Shown here in pieces: positions 1-7,528 of a DNA stretch of 64,000 nt. The DNA comes from Neptuniibacter sp. CAU 1671 (GTDB taxonomy: Bacteria > Pseudomonadota > Gammaproteobacteria > Pseudomonadales > Balneatricaceae), in the NCBI RefSeq assembly GCF_029222905.1, contig NZ_JARHUE010000004.1, positions 284,433 to 348,432 of the forward strand, in the 5' to 3' direction. The first letter of the stretch is position 1. Each line of letters begins with the position of its first letter. The notes beneath the pieces are model-generated. The model searched no databases and was not told the origin of the DNA. It saw only the letters and a list, made by a program, of their open reading frames with translations. The translations under genes and the position numbers were made by a program.

Positions 1-1
1 T

Positions 2-370
2 GTCGCCAAACTGCGCGGCGAAGGCTTCAAACTGGCCATTGATGATTTCGGCTCCGGTTTTTCATCATTCCATTACCTCAAACACCTGCCGATCGACTAT
101 GTGAAGATTGAGGGTGAGTTTATCGCCAACATGGTGCACGACAGCAAGGATATGGCGCTGGTCAACAGTATTGCCAAACTCTCTCAGGAGCTTGGACTGG
201 AAACCATTGCCGAATTTGTTGAAAGTGCCGAGGTGCTGGCCATGGTACGTGCCGCCAATATCTCTTATGCCCAGGGTTACCATATCGGACGACCGACACC
301 GGATCTGGCAGGCATTCTGGGCAAGGCTCCGTTAGCCCTATCAGAACAGCGGCCGGATCTCAGCCACTAA
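2..370 (+). CDS. EAL-domain protein, C-terminal part (cut by window edge)
   Basis: This is the C-terminal half of an EAL domain, the c-di-GMP phosphodiesterase fold. It reads in frame from base 2 to a TAA stop at 368-370. The loop motif DDFGSGFSS lies near the window edge, followed by VKIEG where active enzymes usually have a KID motif, then TIAEFVES in place of the usual TVAEGVE, and QGYHIGRP at the end. The first EAL glutamate and any GGDEF or sensor domain lie outside the window, so activity cannot be judged. The family hydrolyses cyclic di-GMP, or binds it when degenerate. The relaxed KIE and AEF motifs leave open a receptor role. Confidence 0.9.
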   Translation, partial: VAKLRGEGFKLAIDDFGSGFSSFHYLKHLPIDYVKIEGEFIANMVHDSKDMALVNSIAKLSQELGLETIAEFVESAEVLAMVRAANISYAQGYHIGRPTPDLAGILGKAPLALSEQRPDLSH

Positions 371-371
371 G

Positions 372-644
372 TCATCCGCCCTGCATCAGGGCCATGTCGG
401 TATTGATCCGCTTCAACCCTGCCTCACGCAGTGGGCCTGCCAGTTTACTGAGCTGTGAACCGTTGGTGGTCAGGGGCGGCTCTTCCAGTGACAACACCCC
501 GGCACGGGGCAGAAACTGCATATCCTCTGCCATGCAATACACACAGCGGAAATCGCAGCGGTCGGTGACCGACATACGGATATAGTCGATTTTTCTCCCC
601 AGACCATCGATCAGGCCCTGTTGCGGTTGTGTCATCGCTACCAT
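372..644 (-). pseudogene. moaA remnant with two internal deletions
   Basis: The 90-residue ORF begins like MoaA (GTP 3',8-cyclase of molybdenum cofactor synthesis), with [15 protein letters not shown] and the radical-SAM cluster CDFRCVYC at residues 30-37. After LSLEE (residue 55) it jumps to LTTNGSQL, which in MoaA follows about 45 residues later. It then runs to LKRIN (residue 81) and jumps again to a short tail ending in GG, as MoaA proteins do. Intact MoaA is about 320-340 residues, so most of the barrel is missing. Both junctions (near bases 479 and 401) are in frame. The start may be ATG at 644 or at 635; GAGG lies upstream. It is almost certainly non-functional as MoaA. Identity of the first two blocks is clear; assignment of the tail is less certain. 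Confidence 0.75.
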
Positions 645-924
645 CCTCGATTATAGATTCATCGGTTATCGCAATCCGGTTGCTGGGGTACCTATACCTA
701 TCAGGTGGTAGTCGAAGAGGGTTTGGGGAGTAAAATTGAACTGGCTCAACGCCTGATAGTGGCTTTAGTTAGCGTATAGAACCGGCGGTACTGGCGACAA
801 TGGCAGCAACGACCACCGGGAGCATCAAAGCCGTCAGCCAATAATGATGGCAGGATAATGGGCGATGCTTTATTGTTGAAGAAATGATTAAAAACTTATT
901 AAAAACCTCTCTAAAGCACGCTGC
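645..924. other. intergenic region without a convincing gene
   Basis: These 280 bases lie between the moaA remnant and the next gene. Short open stretches exist on both strands, including a hydrophobic tail on the minus strand ending near 771, but none has a ribosome site and a recognisable protein. It may hold decayed coding sequence, which would fit its position next to a deleted gene. Confidence 0.4.
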
Positions 925-1251
925 ATGACACTGACTCAGGACAAAAAAATCACCGTGATCTTTCGTATTGAACCCGGCTGTCTGGGGCCTGATGGAAGAT
1001 CTCATGTGGCCGCCTTCTGCCAACTTGCCAGCAACCAACTGGCAGAAAGCGCCCCCGAATTCATGAACTGGCGGATAGAGCCCCGCCTCGACAAGACGCT
1101 ACCAGAGCTGGCCTATGCGTTACAAAGCCGCCCCCTGTCCCGCGAACATGCCACCCGTTATTTTGCCTACTTTGGCGAGCAGATTGATCACTTCGAAGTC
1201 GATTTACTTAACCGCCTGCCGGACCTGATTGACCAGTACTTCGGCCGCTGA
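925..1251 (+). CDS. conserved-looking hypothetical protein, 108 aa
   Basis: This small soluble protein has no signal peptide or membrane segment. It starts MTLTQDKKITVIFRIEPGCLG and is followed by a mixed acidic and aromatic helical region (HATRYFAYFGEQIDHFEVDL). I do not recognise a family. Codon use matches the neighbouring core genes, and the ORF fills the gap up to the convergent NYN gene with only 15 bases between stops, which supports a real gene. The ribosome site before the ATG is weak. Its function is unknown. Confidence 0.6.
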   Translation: MTLTQDKKITVIFRIEPGCLGPDGRSHVAAFCQLASNQLAESAPEFMNWRIEPRLDKTLPELAYALQSRPLSREHATRYFAYFGEQIDHFEVDLLNRLPDLIDQYFGR

Positions 1252-1266
1252 TCCGGGCAGTGAGCC

Positions 1267-1758
1267 TTAACGCTCAGCGGCGGGTTTCATCAACAGGCCG
1301 TTCTCTATCGGCACATAACGGGATGCAGCCTTAATCAGTGAGGCGGCGGTAAGCCCCGGCACACCATAAACTTCCGTGCGGATGGCAAACTCGTTTGCTA
1401 ATTTTTCCAGCAGCAGATCAAAGTCCCCATCACCACTGACCAGCACAACCACACTCGAGTCTTTGGCCGCATCAAGCGCGTCAATCGTGATGCCAACATC
1501 CCAGTCACACTTCGAAGAACCATCCGCCCGTTGAATATAGGGCTTTAACTTCACCTCAAAACCAATCGCCCTGAGGATGTTCTGGAACTGACGCTGTTGC
1601 TGATCACCCCGCTCACTGGAATAGGCGATGGCCCTGACTACCTCCCGGTTGGCGGTAACCTGGCGCCAGAACGCGTTATAGTCAAAACCACAACGGTACA
1701 TCTGCTTGGTTGTGTAATAGATGTTCTGGGCATCGACCAGAATGGTGACTTTTTCCAT
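1267..1758 (-). CDS. NYN domain (LabA/DUF88-like) putative ribonuclease
   Basis: The protein starts MEKVTILVDAQNIYYTTKQM, the first acidic motif of NYN domains, a PIN-like nuclease fold. A second acidic motif, VVLVSGDGDFDLLLEKL, follows, and the domain ends in EVYGVPGLTAASLIKAASRYVPIE. Aspartates in VDAQN, GDGDFD and CDWDVGITID would bind the metal ion. It is 163 residues, the usual length for a stand-alone LabA/YlxP-type NYN protein. I chose ATG at 1758 because homologous proteins begin there; AAAGGTGG lies about 14 bases upstream, and a GTG six codons earlier is possible. It stands alone, convergent with the preceding gene. The RNA substrate cannot be predicted. Confidence 0.85.
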   Translation of the reverse strand: MEKVTILVDAQNIYYTTKQMYRCGFDYNAFWRQVTANREVVRAIAYSSERGDQQQRQFQNILRAIGFEVKLKPYIQRADGSSKCDWDVGITIDALDAAKDSSVVVLVSGDGDFDLLLEKLANEFAIRTEVYGVPGLTAASLIKAASRYVPIENGLLMKPAAER

Positions 1759-1918
1759 AAGGGTTAATCTATCCACCTTTCAAATACAAAAACGCCGCCA
1801 TCTGCAGCTCGGAACACACGGGCGACCGGCATGAGTATTCTGACCTACCCTCAGCAAATCACAACCGGCCAATCGTGGTTATACTCATTACATGAAGCCA
1901 GTTGCCGAGGAGAGCGCC

Positions 1919-2638
1919 ATGCAGTGGGTTGCACACCGGGGCTACCCGCAACGATACCCTGAAAATTCACTAATCGGGTTTGAGGTAGCGCTTGGTTCCG
2001 GCGCTCAATTTCTTGAGTTTGATATCCAGCTGTCACAGGACGGCGTGCCCATGGTGTTCCATGATGAAGACCTTGAGCGGCTGACCGGGCACCCCCTGCG
2101 GGTATTTGATCTGCCCGCCGCCAAGCTGCAAACTCTGCCACTGCTTTGGCAGGACCGGCCTGCACAACAAGCTGCAGAACCATGTATCCCGACCCTCAGC
2201 GACCTGTTTACGCTGCTGCAGGCATACCCCCAAACCCGGGTGTTTATTGAACTCAAGACCGCATCCATTGAGCATTTCGGCATCAACCGGTATCTGGACT
2301 ATCTGCTGCCGGTACTGATGGACTGCCCCACACCCCTGGTGCTGATCTCGTTCTCTACCCCAGTCCTTTCGGCAATAGTTGCGCGCAGCTCCCATAGGAT
2401 CGGCTGGATTATTCCCGAGTGGAACAAGCACCATCAGACTATCGCCCATAACCTGCAACCGGACTGGTTGTTTTGCAACCTCAAACGATACCCGGCGGGT
2501 GCTACCCCCTGGCCGGGGCCATGGCACTGGTGTTTCTATGTCATCAACGACGGTGCAACCGCACGGCAGCTGAGGGATAAGGGCATCGGCTATTTTGAAA
2601 CCGACTGCATTGCCGAGATGCTGCATGGACAAGACTGA
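1919..2638 (+). CDS. glycerophosphodiester phosphodiesterase (UgpQ-like)
   Basis: This cytoplasmic enzyme of 239 residues hydrolyses deacylated phospholipid diesters to sn-glycerol 3-phosphate and an alcohol. The GDPD signature is clear: HRGYPQRYPENS near the N terminus with catalytic His and the Glu-Asn pair, FLEFDIQ with the metal-binding E-x-D, VFHDEDLERLTG with the second catalytic His, and VFIELKTA further on. There is no signal peptide, so it acts on imported or internally produced diesters. GAGGAG six bases before the ATG at 1919 decides the start over an ATG nine codons earlier. Its stop lies inside the next gene (14-base overlap), so it is translationally coupled to the GlpD-like enzyme that would use its product. 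Confidence 0.9.
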   Translation: MQWVAHRGYPQRYPENSLIGFEVALGSGAQFLEFDIQLSQDGVPMVFHDEDLERLTGHPLRVFDLPAAKLQTLPLLWQDRPAQQAAEPCIPTLSDLFTLLQAYPQTRVFIELKTASIEHFGINRYLDYLLPVLMDCPTPLVLISFSTPVLSAIVARSSHRIGWIIPEWNKHHQTIAHNLQPDWLFCNLKRYPAGATPWPGPWHWCFYVINDGATARQLRDKGIGYFETDCIAEMLHGQD

Positions 2639-3797
2639 ACTGGTAATACTCGGCGGTGGCATCCATGGCGTCGGCGTGGCACAGGCGGCAGCCGCCGCCG
2701 GCTACCGGGTATTGCTGCTGGAAAAATCGGCCCTGGCCGCCGGCACCTCGTCCCGCTCCAGCAAACTTATTCACGGCGGCCTGCGTTATCTGGAAAGCGG
2801 GCAGTTTCATCTGGTGCGGGAAAACCTCAGGGAACGGGAACTGCTGCTGCAACTGGCACCGGAGCTGGTACATCGTACGACCTTCTATATCCCCCTGTAT
2901 CAAGGCTCCTCCAGATCTCCCTGGATGATTCGCCTCGGGTTATGGCTGTATGATCTGTTTGCCGGTCTGACGAAAGTTCCTCGCTCATCTCGCCTCGCAC
3001 CAGCAGAGTGGGCCAGCCTGTCCGGGCTTCAGACCCGGGGCCTGAAAGCGGTTTTCTCCTACTCAGACGCGCAGACAGATGATGCCGCCCTGACCCGTGC
3101 GGTGATGCGTTCCGCCCGACAACTGGGTGCCGTGATCTGTTGCCCGGCCAGCTTTACCTCGGCAGCCATATATGACGACCACTGTGTGGTCAATTATCGC
3201 GTGGGGGATAGCGAGAAAAGCGTGCAGTGTCTGGCTATCGTCAACGCCATGGGCCCCTGGGGCTTCCGGATGGCCAGCCGGACCACACCGCCACTGCCGG
3301 ATTATGCCTACGAGTGCATCGAGGGTACCCACATTGAATGCCCCGGTTGCGGACTCACTGCCGCCTTTTATGTGGAATCACCCTCCGACCGACGCGGTGT
3401 ATTTATCCTGCCCTGGGGCGACCGTACCCTGATCGGCACCACCGAAACCCCCTATTACGGCCATCCGGATCAACTGGCTCCCACCCAGGCCTCCATCGAC
3501 TATCTGCAAAAAATCTATCAGCATTACTTTCCCGCTCACGATACCACCGTGCTGGATGCTTGGGCCGGTTTACGGGTACTGCCCAAAGCCTCGTCTTTAC
3601 CCTTTAACCGGCCACGGGAAACCCGGATTGCGGTCAACGATCCCAACAACCCGCGTTTTCTCTCCATACTGGGCGGTAAGCTGACCGGCTACCGGCTGAC
3701 GGCAGAACGGGTGGTGCAGCAGCTGCAGAAGGTTCTACCCAAGCGAACCCCCATCGCCGATACCGCTCAATTACGGCTGGAGCCCAGCGATGACTAG
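2625..3797 (+). CDS. short GlpD-like FAD-dependent glycerol-3-phosphate dehydrogenase
   Basis: The protein begins MDKTELVILGGGIHGVGVAQ, a Rossmann FAD-binding motif, followed by GTSSRSSKLIHGGLRYLESG, which is diagnostic of the GlpD family. Near the end it has FLSILGGKLTGYRLTAERV. The family oxidises sn-glycerol 3-phosphate to dihydroxyacetone phosphate and passes electrons to quinone at the inner membrane. Typical GlpD is about 500 residues. This one ends at 390, just after the FAD domain, so the C-terminal helical DAO_C domain is absent. The stop is not a visible frameshift, because the downstream kinase overlaps it by 8 bases, which suggests a natural short form. ATG at 2625 lies in the end of the phosphodiesterase gene. 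The exact substrate within the family is inferred. Confidence 0.85.
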   Translation: MDKTELVILGGGIHGVGVAQAAAAAGYRVLLLEKSALAAGTSSRSSKLIHGGLRYLESGQFHLVRENLRERELLLQLAPELVHRTTFYIPLYQGSSRSPWMIRLGLWLYDLFAGLTKVPRSSRLAPAEWASLSGLQTRGLKAVFSYSDAQTDDAALTRAVMRSARQLGAVICCPASFTSAAIYDDHCVVNYRVGDSEKSVQCLAIVNAMGPWGFRMASRTTPPLPDYAYECIEGTHIECPGCGLTAAFYVESPSDRRGVFILPWGDRTLIGTTETPYYGHPDQLAPTQASIDYLQKIYQHYFPAHDTTVLDAWAGLRVLPKASSLPFNRPRETRIAVNDPNNPRFLSILGGKLTGYRLTAERVVQQLQKVLPKRTPIADTAQLRLEPSDD

Positions 3798-5238
3798 TCC
3801 TGCCTATCTGCTGGCACTGGACCAGGGCAGCCAGTCCACGCGGGCGGTACTGTTTGATCAGCGGGGCAGGAAACTACATCAGGCCTCGGTCGCCATCCCC
3901 CTGATTCGCCACGATAGCCAACGGGTGGAGCAGGATGGCAAGACCATTATCGCCTCGCTGCACGACTGCCTGGATCAGGTGCTGCAACAAGCCGGAATCA
4001 GGGCCGAGCGCATTGCCGCTCTGGGCCTGACCAGTCAACGCTCCAGCGTCATCGCCTGGCAGGCGGATACCCAACAGGCCTGTTCCCCTGTCCTGTCATG
4101 GCAGGACATCCGTTGCACCCACTGGATTAAGCAGCATCAGGCCTGTGCGGCAACCGTACGCGATAAAACCGGGCTGCCGTTCTCCCCCCATTATGGCGCC
4201 AGCAAAATCCACTGGTTATTGCAGAACGCCGGCGCGGATGAAAAGTTACCCGTCAACCTGAGGATCGGCCCGGTAGTGAGTTTTTACCTCAGCCAGCTGC
4301 TCCAGACGCCCCATGCTCTGGTTGATACGGCCAGTGCGCTGAGGACCCAGCTGGTCAATCTGGACACCCTCGACTGGGACCCTGAATTGTTAGAATTTTT
4401 TGCCATCCCCCGTGCCCTGTTGCCCGATATCGTTCCGGTTTGTCATGACTTCGGCCGGCTGGCGCAATCAGGTATTGCGGTTACCGCCGTCAACGGTGAT
4501 CAGCCCGCCTCCCTGTTCGCCCAGGGCGAACTGCCGCCCCGCACCGCCTGGGTCAACCTGGGCACCGGCGGTTTTATCCAGTACCCCTGTCGCCAGCAAC
4601 TGTCGGTCGCTGGCCTGCTAACCAGTCTGGTTCATAACGATGCTGAGTCGCGCCTGTATGCCGTTGAGGGGACGGTCAACGGCGCGGGAGCCGCCCTGCT
4701 CTGGGCCAAAGATCACCTGCAACTGACAGAGCAAATTCCTGAGCTGTTAGAACGAGCCGAACAGTCTTATCCACAGACCAGCCTGATATTTATAAACACT
4801 GTGGCGGGACTCGGCTCTCCCTGGTGGCAACCGGAGAGCAATCCCTGCTGGCTGGATCTGCGCGGCTCACGGCCAGAAACAGTTCCGGCGATGGTAGCTC
4901 TGGTTGCCGTCTGTGAAAGTATTCTGTTTATGATTTTTACCAACCTGAAACGCATGCTGGATGCGGGCTGCGACATCGCAACACTGCATATCAGCGGCGG
5001 CCTCAGCAACGCTCCCCTGTTCGGACAGGGGCTGGCCGACCTGAGCGGATTGCCAGTACGCCAGTTTCCGGATACGGAAATGACCGCCAGGGGCATTGCG
5101 TTTCTGGCGGCAGGCTGCCCTGACGACTGGGTCCGGGACGACCCGCAACAGTTCAATCCGCAGCCGAATCCGGGGCTCAGGCAACGCTACGACTTGTTCC
5201 GGGATTTTCTCAACCAGCATCTCAGCCAGGTGAGATAA
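3790..5238 (+). CDS. FGGY-family carbohydrate kinase (glycerol kinase-like)
   Basis: The protein of 482 residues starts with the ATPase-fold phosphate loop LLALDQGSQSTRAVLFDQRG and has ALGLTSQRSSVIAW and SWQDIRC in the N-terminal domain. GTGGFIQYP and ISGGLSNAPLFGQGLADLSG form the C-terminal adenosine-binding half. The pattern is closest to glycerol kinase, but GlpK signatures are altered (DQGSQS rather than DQGTTS), so the sugar or polyol is not certain. It overlaps the GlpD-like gene by 8 bases (ATGACTAG) and completes a three-gene operon with the phosphodiesterase. The context argues for glycerol phosphorylation. No GlpF facilitator or GlpR repressor is present nearby. Confidence 0.8.
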   Translation: MTSPAYLLALDQGSQSTRAVLFDQRGRKLHQASVAIPLIRHDSQRVEQDGKTIIASLHDCLDQVLQQAGIRAERIAALGLTSQRSSVIAWQADTQQACSPVLSWQDIRCTHWIKQHQACAATVRDKTGLPFSPHYGASKIHWLLQNAGADEKLPVNLRIGPVVSFYLSQLLQTPHALVDTASALRTQLVNLDTLDWDPELLEFFAIPRALLPDIVPVCHDFGRLAQSGIAVTAVNGDQPASLFAQGELPPRTAWVNLGTGGFIQYPCRQQLSVAGLLTSLVHNDAESRLYAVEGTVNGAGAALLWAKDHLQLTEQIPELLERAEQSYPQTSLIFINTVAGLGSPWWQPESNPCWLDLRGSRPETVPAMVALVAVCESILFMIFTNLKRMLDAGCDIATLHISGGLSNAPLFGQGLADLSGLPVRQFPDTEMTARGIAFLAAGCPDDWVRDDPQQFNPQPNPGLRQRYDLFRDFLNQHLSQVR

Positions 5239-5393
5239 CGGCTGCGGTGTTAGCAAACTGCCAATAGAAAAATGACCGCCTCTGACAAAACCATTTTAAA
5301 ATCAGTTGTTTTGTAACTCTGCAGCAAGCGCATTGTCTGACATACTGACAACCAAGCCGGTAAACCCCTACAACAACCGATTTAAGTGGTCCT

Positions 5394-6851
5394 ATGATCT
5401 TAACCAACAGCTACCTGTCTTTAGGTGATGAGTTCTATCAACAGATAGAACCCACCCCCGTCGCTGCACCCAACCTGCTGCTCTGGAACCATGAACTGGC
5501 GGATCAACTGGCCATCGACCCGGCGCTGCAGCAGGACCGTGTTGCGTTAAGCCAGTACTTTTCGGGCAACCGTCTGTTCCCGGACTCAACCCCCGTGGCA
5601 CTGGCCTATGCCGGCCACCAATTCGGCCAGTTTAACCCGCGTCTGGGCGATGGCCGTGCCCACCTGTTGGGAGAGCTAACAGACAGGACAAACCACAGGT
5701 TTGATATCCAGCTGAAAGGTTCGGGCCCGACTCGATTTTCCCGCAGCGGCGATGGTCGCTGTGCCATGGGACCGGCAGTGCGTGAATTTATCATGAGCGA
5801 AGCCATGCATGCTCTGGGCATCCCCACCGCCCGCTCGCTGGCGGTGGTCACCACTGGGGAGATGGTATTTCGGGAAGAGATGCGGCCCGGCGCGGTGGTC
5901 ACCCGGATCGCCGCCAGCCATCTTCGGGTGGGCACCTTTGAATACTTCGCCTCACAGGGCAATCTGGATGCGGTCGAGCGGTTATGCGGTTACGCCGTGG
6001 AGCGCCACTACCCGGAACTGAAACAGGAAACAGGTGAGGGTTTTTACACCGCTTTTCTGCAGGCGGTATGTAGAAAACAGATCGAACTGATCTGCCACTG
6101 GCTGCGGGTCGGCTTTATTCACGGCGTGATGAATACCGACAACACCAGTATCAGCGGGGAAACCATCGACTACGGCCCCTGCGCCATGATGAGCAGCTAC
6201 AACCCCGATGCCATGTTCAGCTCCATTGACCACTCGGGACGCTACCGCTTTATCCAGCAACCGCAGATCTGCCAATGGAATATGGCCCGCCTGGCGGAAA
6301 GCCTGCTGCCCCTGATCCATGAAGACAGCAAGACCGCCGTCAGCATTGCCGAAGAACTACTGAAAGAGATGGCCAATGAATTCCACCAGCAATACTTTGC
6401 CATGCTGGGCAAGAAAATCGGCCTGACGGAGACAAAACCCGCCGATGAAACCCTGATCAACGACCTCCTGAAACACCTGCGCCTGAACAAGCTGGACTAC
6501 ACCCAGACCTTCCACCGACTGACCGAAAGCCTGCACTCCAGTGAGATTGATACACAAATCAGCACCGACCTGGGCGACTGGTACCCGCGCTGGAAAATCC
6601 GGCTGGATGAACAGGGAGAGAATAAAGAAACCGTCTATCAGCAGATGCGCTCACAAAACCCGGTTGTGATCCCGCGCAACCACCATATGGAAGCGGTCAT
6701 CCGAAGCTGCATCGAAACCGGTAGCGCCGACGACGCCGAAGCCTTTCTTGCCGTACTGAAATCCCCCTACCGGGAGACAGCCACCACAGCGCAATATCAG
6801 GACGCCCCGGCCGATAACGACCGGGATTATCAGACGTTTTGTGGGACTTAA
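5394..6851 (+). CDS. selO: protein adenylyltransferase SelO (YdiU family)
   Basis: SelO is a pseudokinase-fold enzyme that transfers AMP to protein Ser, Thr or Tyr residues in redox regulation. The family blocks are all present: YAGHQFGQFNPRLGDGRAH, FDIQLKGSGPTRFSRSGDGR, the FIHGVMNTDNTSISGETIDY loop with the catalytic Asn, and the DYGP metal-binding motif. At 485 residues it is the usual length for short bacterial forms. It ends in QTFCGT, a single C-terminal cysteine in the position where eukaryotic SelO has selenocysteine. It stands alone; a hairpin follows the stop. The ribosome site before ATG 5394 is weak, but the N terminus matches the family start. Confidence 0.93.
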   Translation: MILTNSYLSLGDEFYQQIEPTPVAAPNLLLWNHELADQLAIDPALQQDRVALSQYFSGNRLFPDSTPVALAYAGHQFGQFNPRLGDGRAHLLGELTDRTNHRFDIQLKGSGPTRFSRSGDGRCAMGPAVREFIMSEAMHALGIPTARSLAVVTTGEMVFREEMRPGAVVTRIAASHLRVGTFEYFASQGNLDAVERLCGYAVERHYPELKQETGEGFYTAFLQAVCRKQIELICHWLRVGFIHGVMNTDNTSISGETIDYGPCAMMSSYNPDAMFSSIDHSGRYRFIQQPQICQWNMARLAESLLPLIHEDSKTAVSIAEELLKEMANEFHQQYFAMLGKKIGLTETKPADETLINDLLKHLRLNKLDYTQTFHRLTESLHSSEIDTQISTDLGDWYPRWKIRLDEQGENKETVYQQMRSQNPVVIPRNHHMEAVIRSCIETGSADDAEAFLAVLKSPYRETATTAQYQDAPADNDRDYQTFCGT

Positions 6852-6862
6852 CGGATATCTCA

Positions 6863-6892
6863 GGTGTCGAGTCAGGTACTGACTCCGACACC
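6863..6892. other. hairpin after selO
   Basis: A near-perfect inverted repeat, with arms GGTGTCGAGTCAG and CTGACTCCGACACC around a three-base loop and one bulged base, lies 11 bases after the selO stop and 30 bases beyond the yoeB remnant end. There is no T-run on either side, so it is not a classic intrinsic terminator. It could be a Rho-linked 3' end structure for the two convergent genes. Confidence 0.5.
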
Positions 6893-6921
6893 ATTATCTG
6901 GGGAAAGGGATCACCCCTGTT

Positions 6922-7192
6922 CTATTCGTAATGGCTCCAGAGCCGAAGAATTTTCACCACCCGCTCTTCCTCGAGCACTTGGTATACCAGGCGATGCTGA
7001 ATATTTATACGACGTGAACAGGCGCCGGAAAGATCACCGATCAACTTCTCAAACGGAGGGGGTTTACGGTAAGGGTCTTCCGCAATCAGCGCCAACAGTT
7101 CCTGGGCTTTAGGCTTTAGGCTTGAGACCACTGGAGGCCAGCTTCTTAGCATCCTTCTGGGCTTGTTTGGTATACACCAACTTCCATGTCAC
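6922..7192 (-). pseudogene. Txe/YoeB-type mRNA interferase toxin, frameshifted
   Basis: Reading from a GTG at 7192 that overlaps the antitoxin stop (GTGA) gives WKLVYTKQAQKDAKKLASSG, a normal YoeB/Txe N terminus, then a stop after residue 26. The remaining 60 or so residues continue in another frame, with CSRRINIQHRLVYQVLEEER and the C-terminal LRLWSHYE that is diagnostic for the family. The break coincides with a 7-base tandem duplication at 7105-7118. Removing one copy restores a single frame of 87 residues, the family length. Intact YoeB cuts mRNA at the ribosomal A site and is held in check by YefM. As it stands the toxin should be inactive. Confidence 0.88.
7105..7118 (+). repeat. 7-bp tandem duplication inside the toxin gene
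   Basis: GGCTTTA occurs twice in direct succession (7105-7111 and 7112-7118). A single copy would keep the toxin frame; two copies introduce an immediate in-frame TAA on the minus strand. This is a direct sequence observation; loss by replication slippage is a plausible inference. Confidence 0.9.
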
Positions 7193-7431
7193 CAATCCAG
7201 CTCCTCATCGCATTCATCCACCGGGGTATCCATCCCCTCACGAACAGACTCACGCATACCCGGCACAGATAGCAGGTAAAGGGTTTCCTGAATGGCAGAC
7301 CAGTCTTCCTCGGATACCAGAACCGCCCTGTTGCGTTTACCCATAATAACGATGGGTTGATGAGACTCGGCGGTTTCATCAATCAAGCGATAAAGATTAC
7401 TGCGCGCCTCAGTTACTGTAATTCCGGTCAT
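7189..7431 (-). CDS. YefM/Phd-family antitoxin
   Basis: The 80-residue protein begins MTGITVTEARSNLYRLIDET, the Phd/YefM DNA-binding fold, and continues with PIVIMGKRNRAVLVSEEDWSAIQETLYLL, the usual family core, and an acidic tail ending DECDEELDW that would bind the toxin. The family represses its own operon and neutralises YoeB. GAGGTG four bases before the ATG at 7431 fixes the start. Its TGA overlaps the GTG of the toxin gene, so the pair was translationally coupled. The antitoxin looks intact although its toxin is frameshifted. It sits 23 bases after an attC-like site, as expected of an integron cassette. Confidence 0.9.
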   Translation of the reverse strand: MTGITVTEARSNLYRLIDETAESHQPIVIMGKRNRAVLVSEEDWSAIQETLYLLSVPGMRESVREGMDTPVDECDEELDW

Positions 7432-7454
7432 GACGCACCTCAAATATGATCAGT

Positions 7455-7528
7455 ATTTAACCAGTGCGCGCTTTCAGGTACGTACGTAAAGACGAACGTC
7501 TCTGGCCCCATTTTTATGCTGGTTAAAT
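7455..7528 (-). other. attC-like cassette recombination site
   Basis: The outer ends form a perfect 10-bp inverted repeat, ATTTAACCAG and CTGGTTAAAT. These match the attC core consensus RYYYAAC and GTTRRRY exactly, 74 bases apart. The stop codon of the upstream minus-strand gene lies inside one end and the next gene starts 24 bases beyond the other, the usual cassette geometry. Smaller inverted repeats lie inside. The inner L boxes are not obvious, which keeps confidence moderate. It could instead be a terminator-like repeat. Confidence 0.45.

Noticed and set aside
681-775. Plus-strand open stretch reading YQVVVEEGLGSKIELAQRLI
   Set aside because: Protein-like but with no start codon or ribosome site and no family; kept only as possible decayed sequence.
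769-1038. Minus-strand ORF of 89 codons with a hydrophobic C terminus (WLTALMLPVVVAAIVASTAG)
   Set aside because: It overlaps the better-supported plus-strand gene at 925-1251, has no ribosome site and shows no recognisable family.
2005-2662. Long minus-strand ORFs opposite the glycerophosphodiesterase
   Set aside because: They lie fully antisense to a gene with clear catalytic motifs; high GC at third positions creates such shadows.
6863-6892. Hairpin after selO considered as another attC site
   Set aside because: A GTTAAGT lies near the selO stop, but no matching RYYYAAC end or L boxes exist at the yoeB side.
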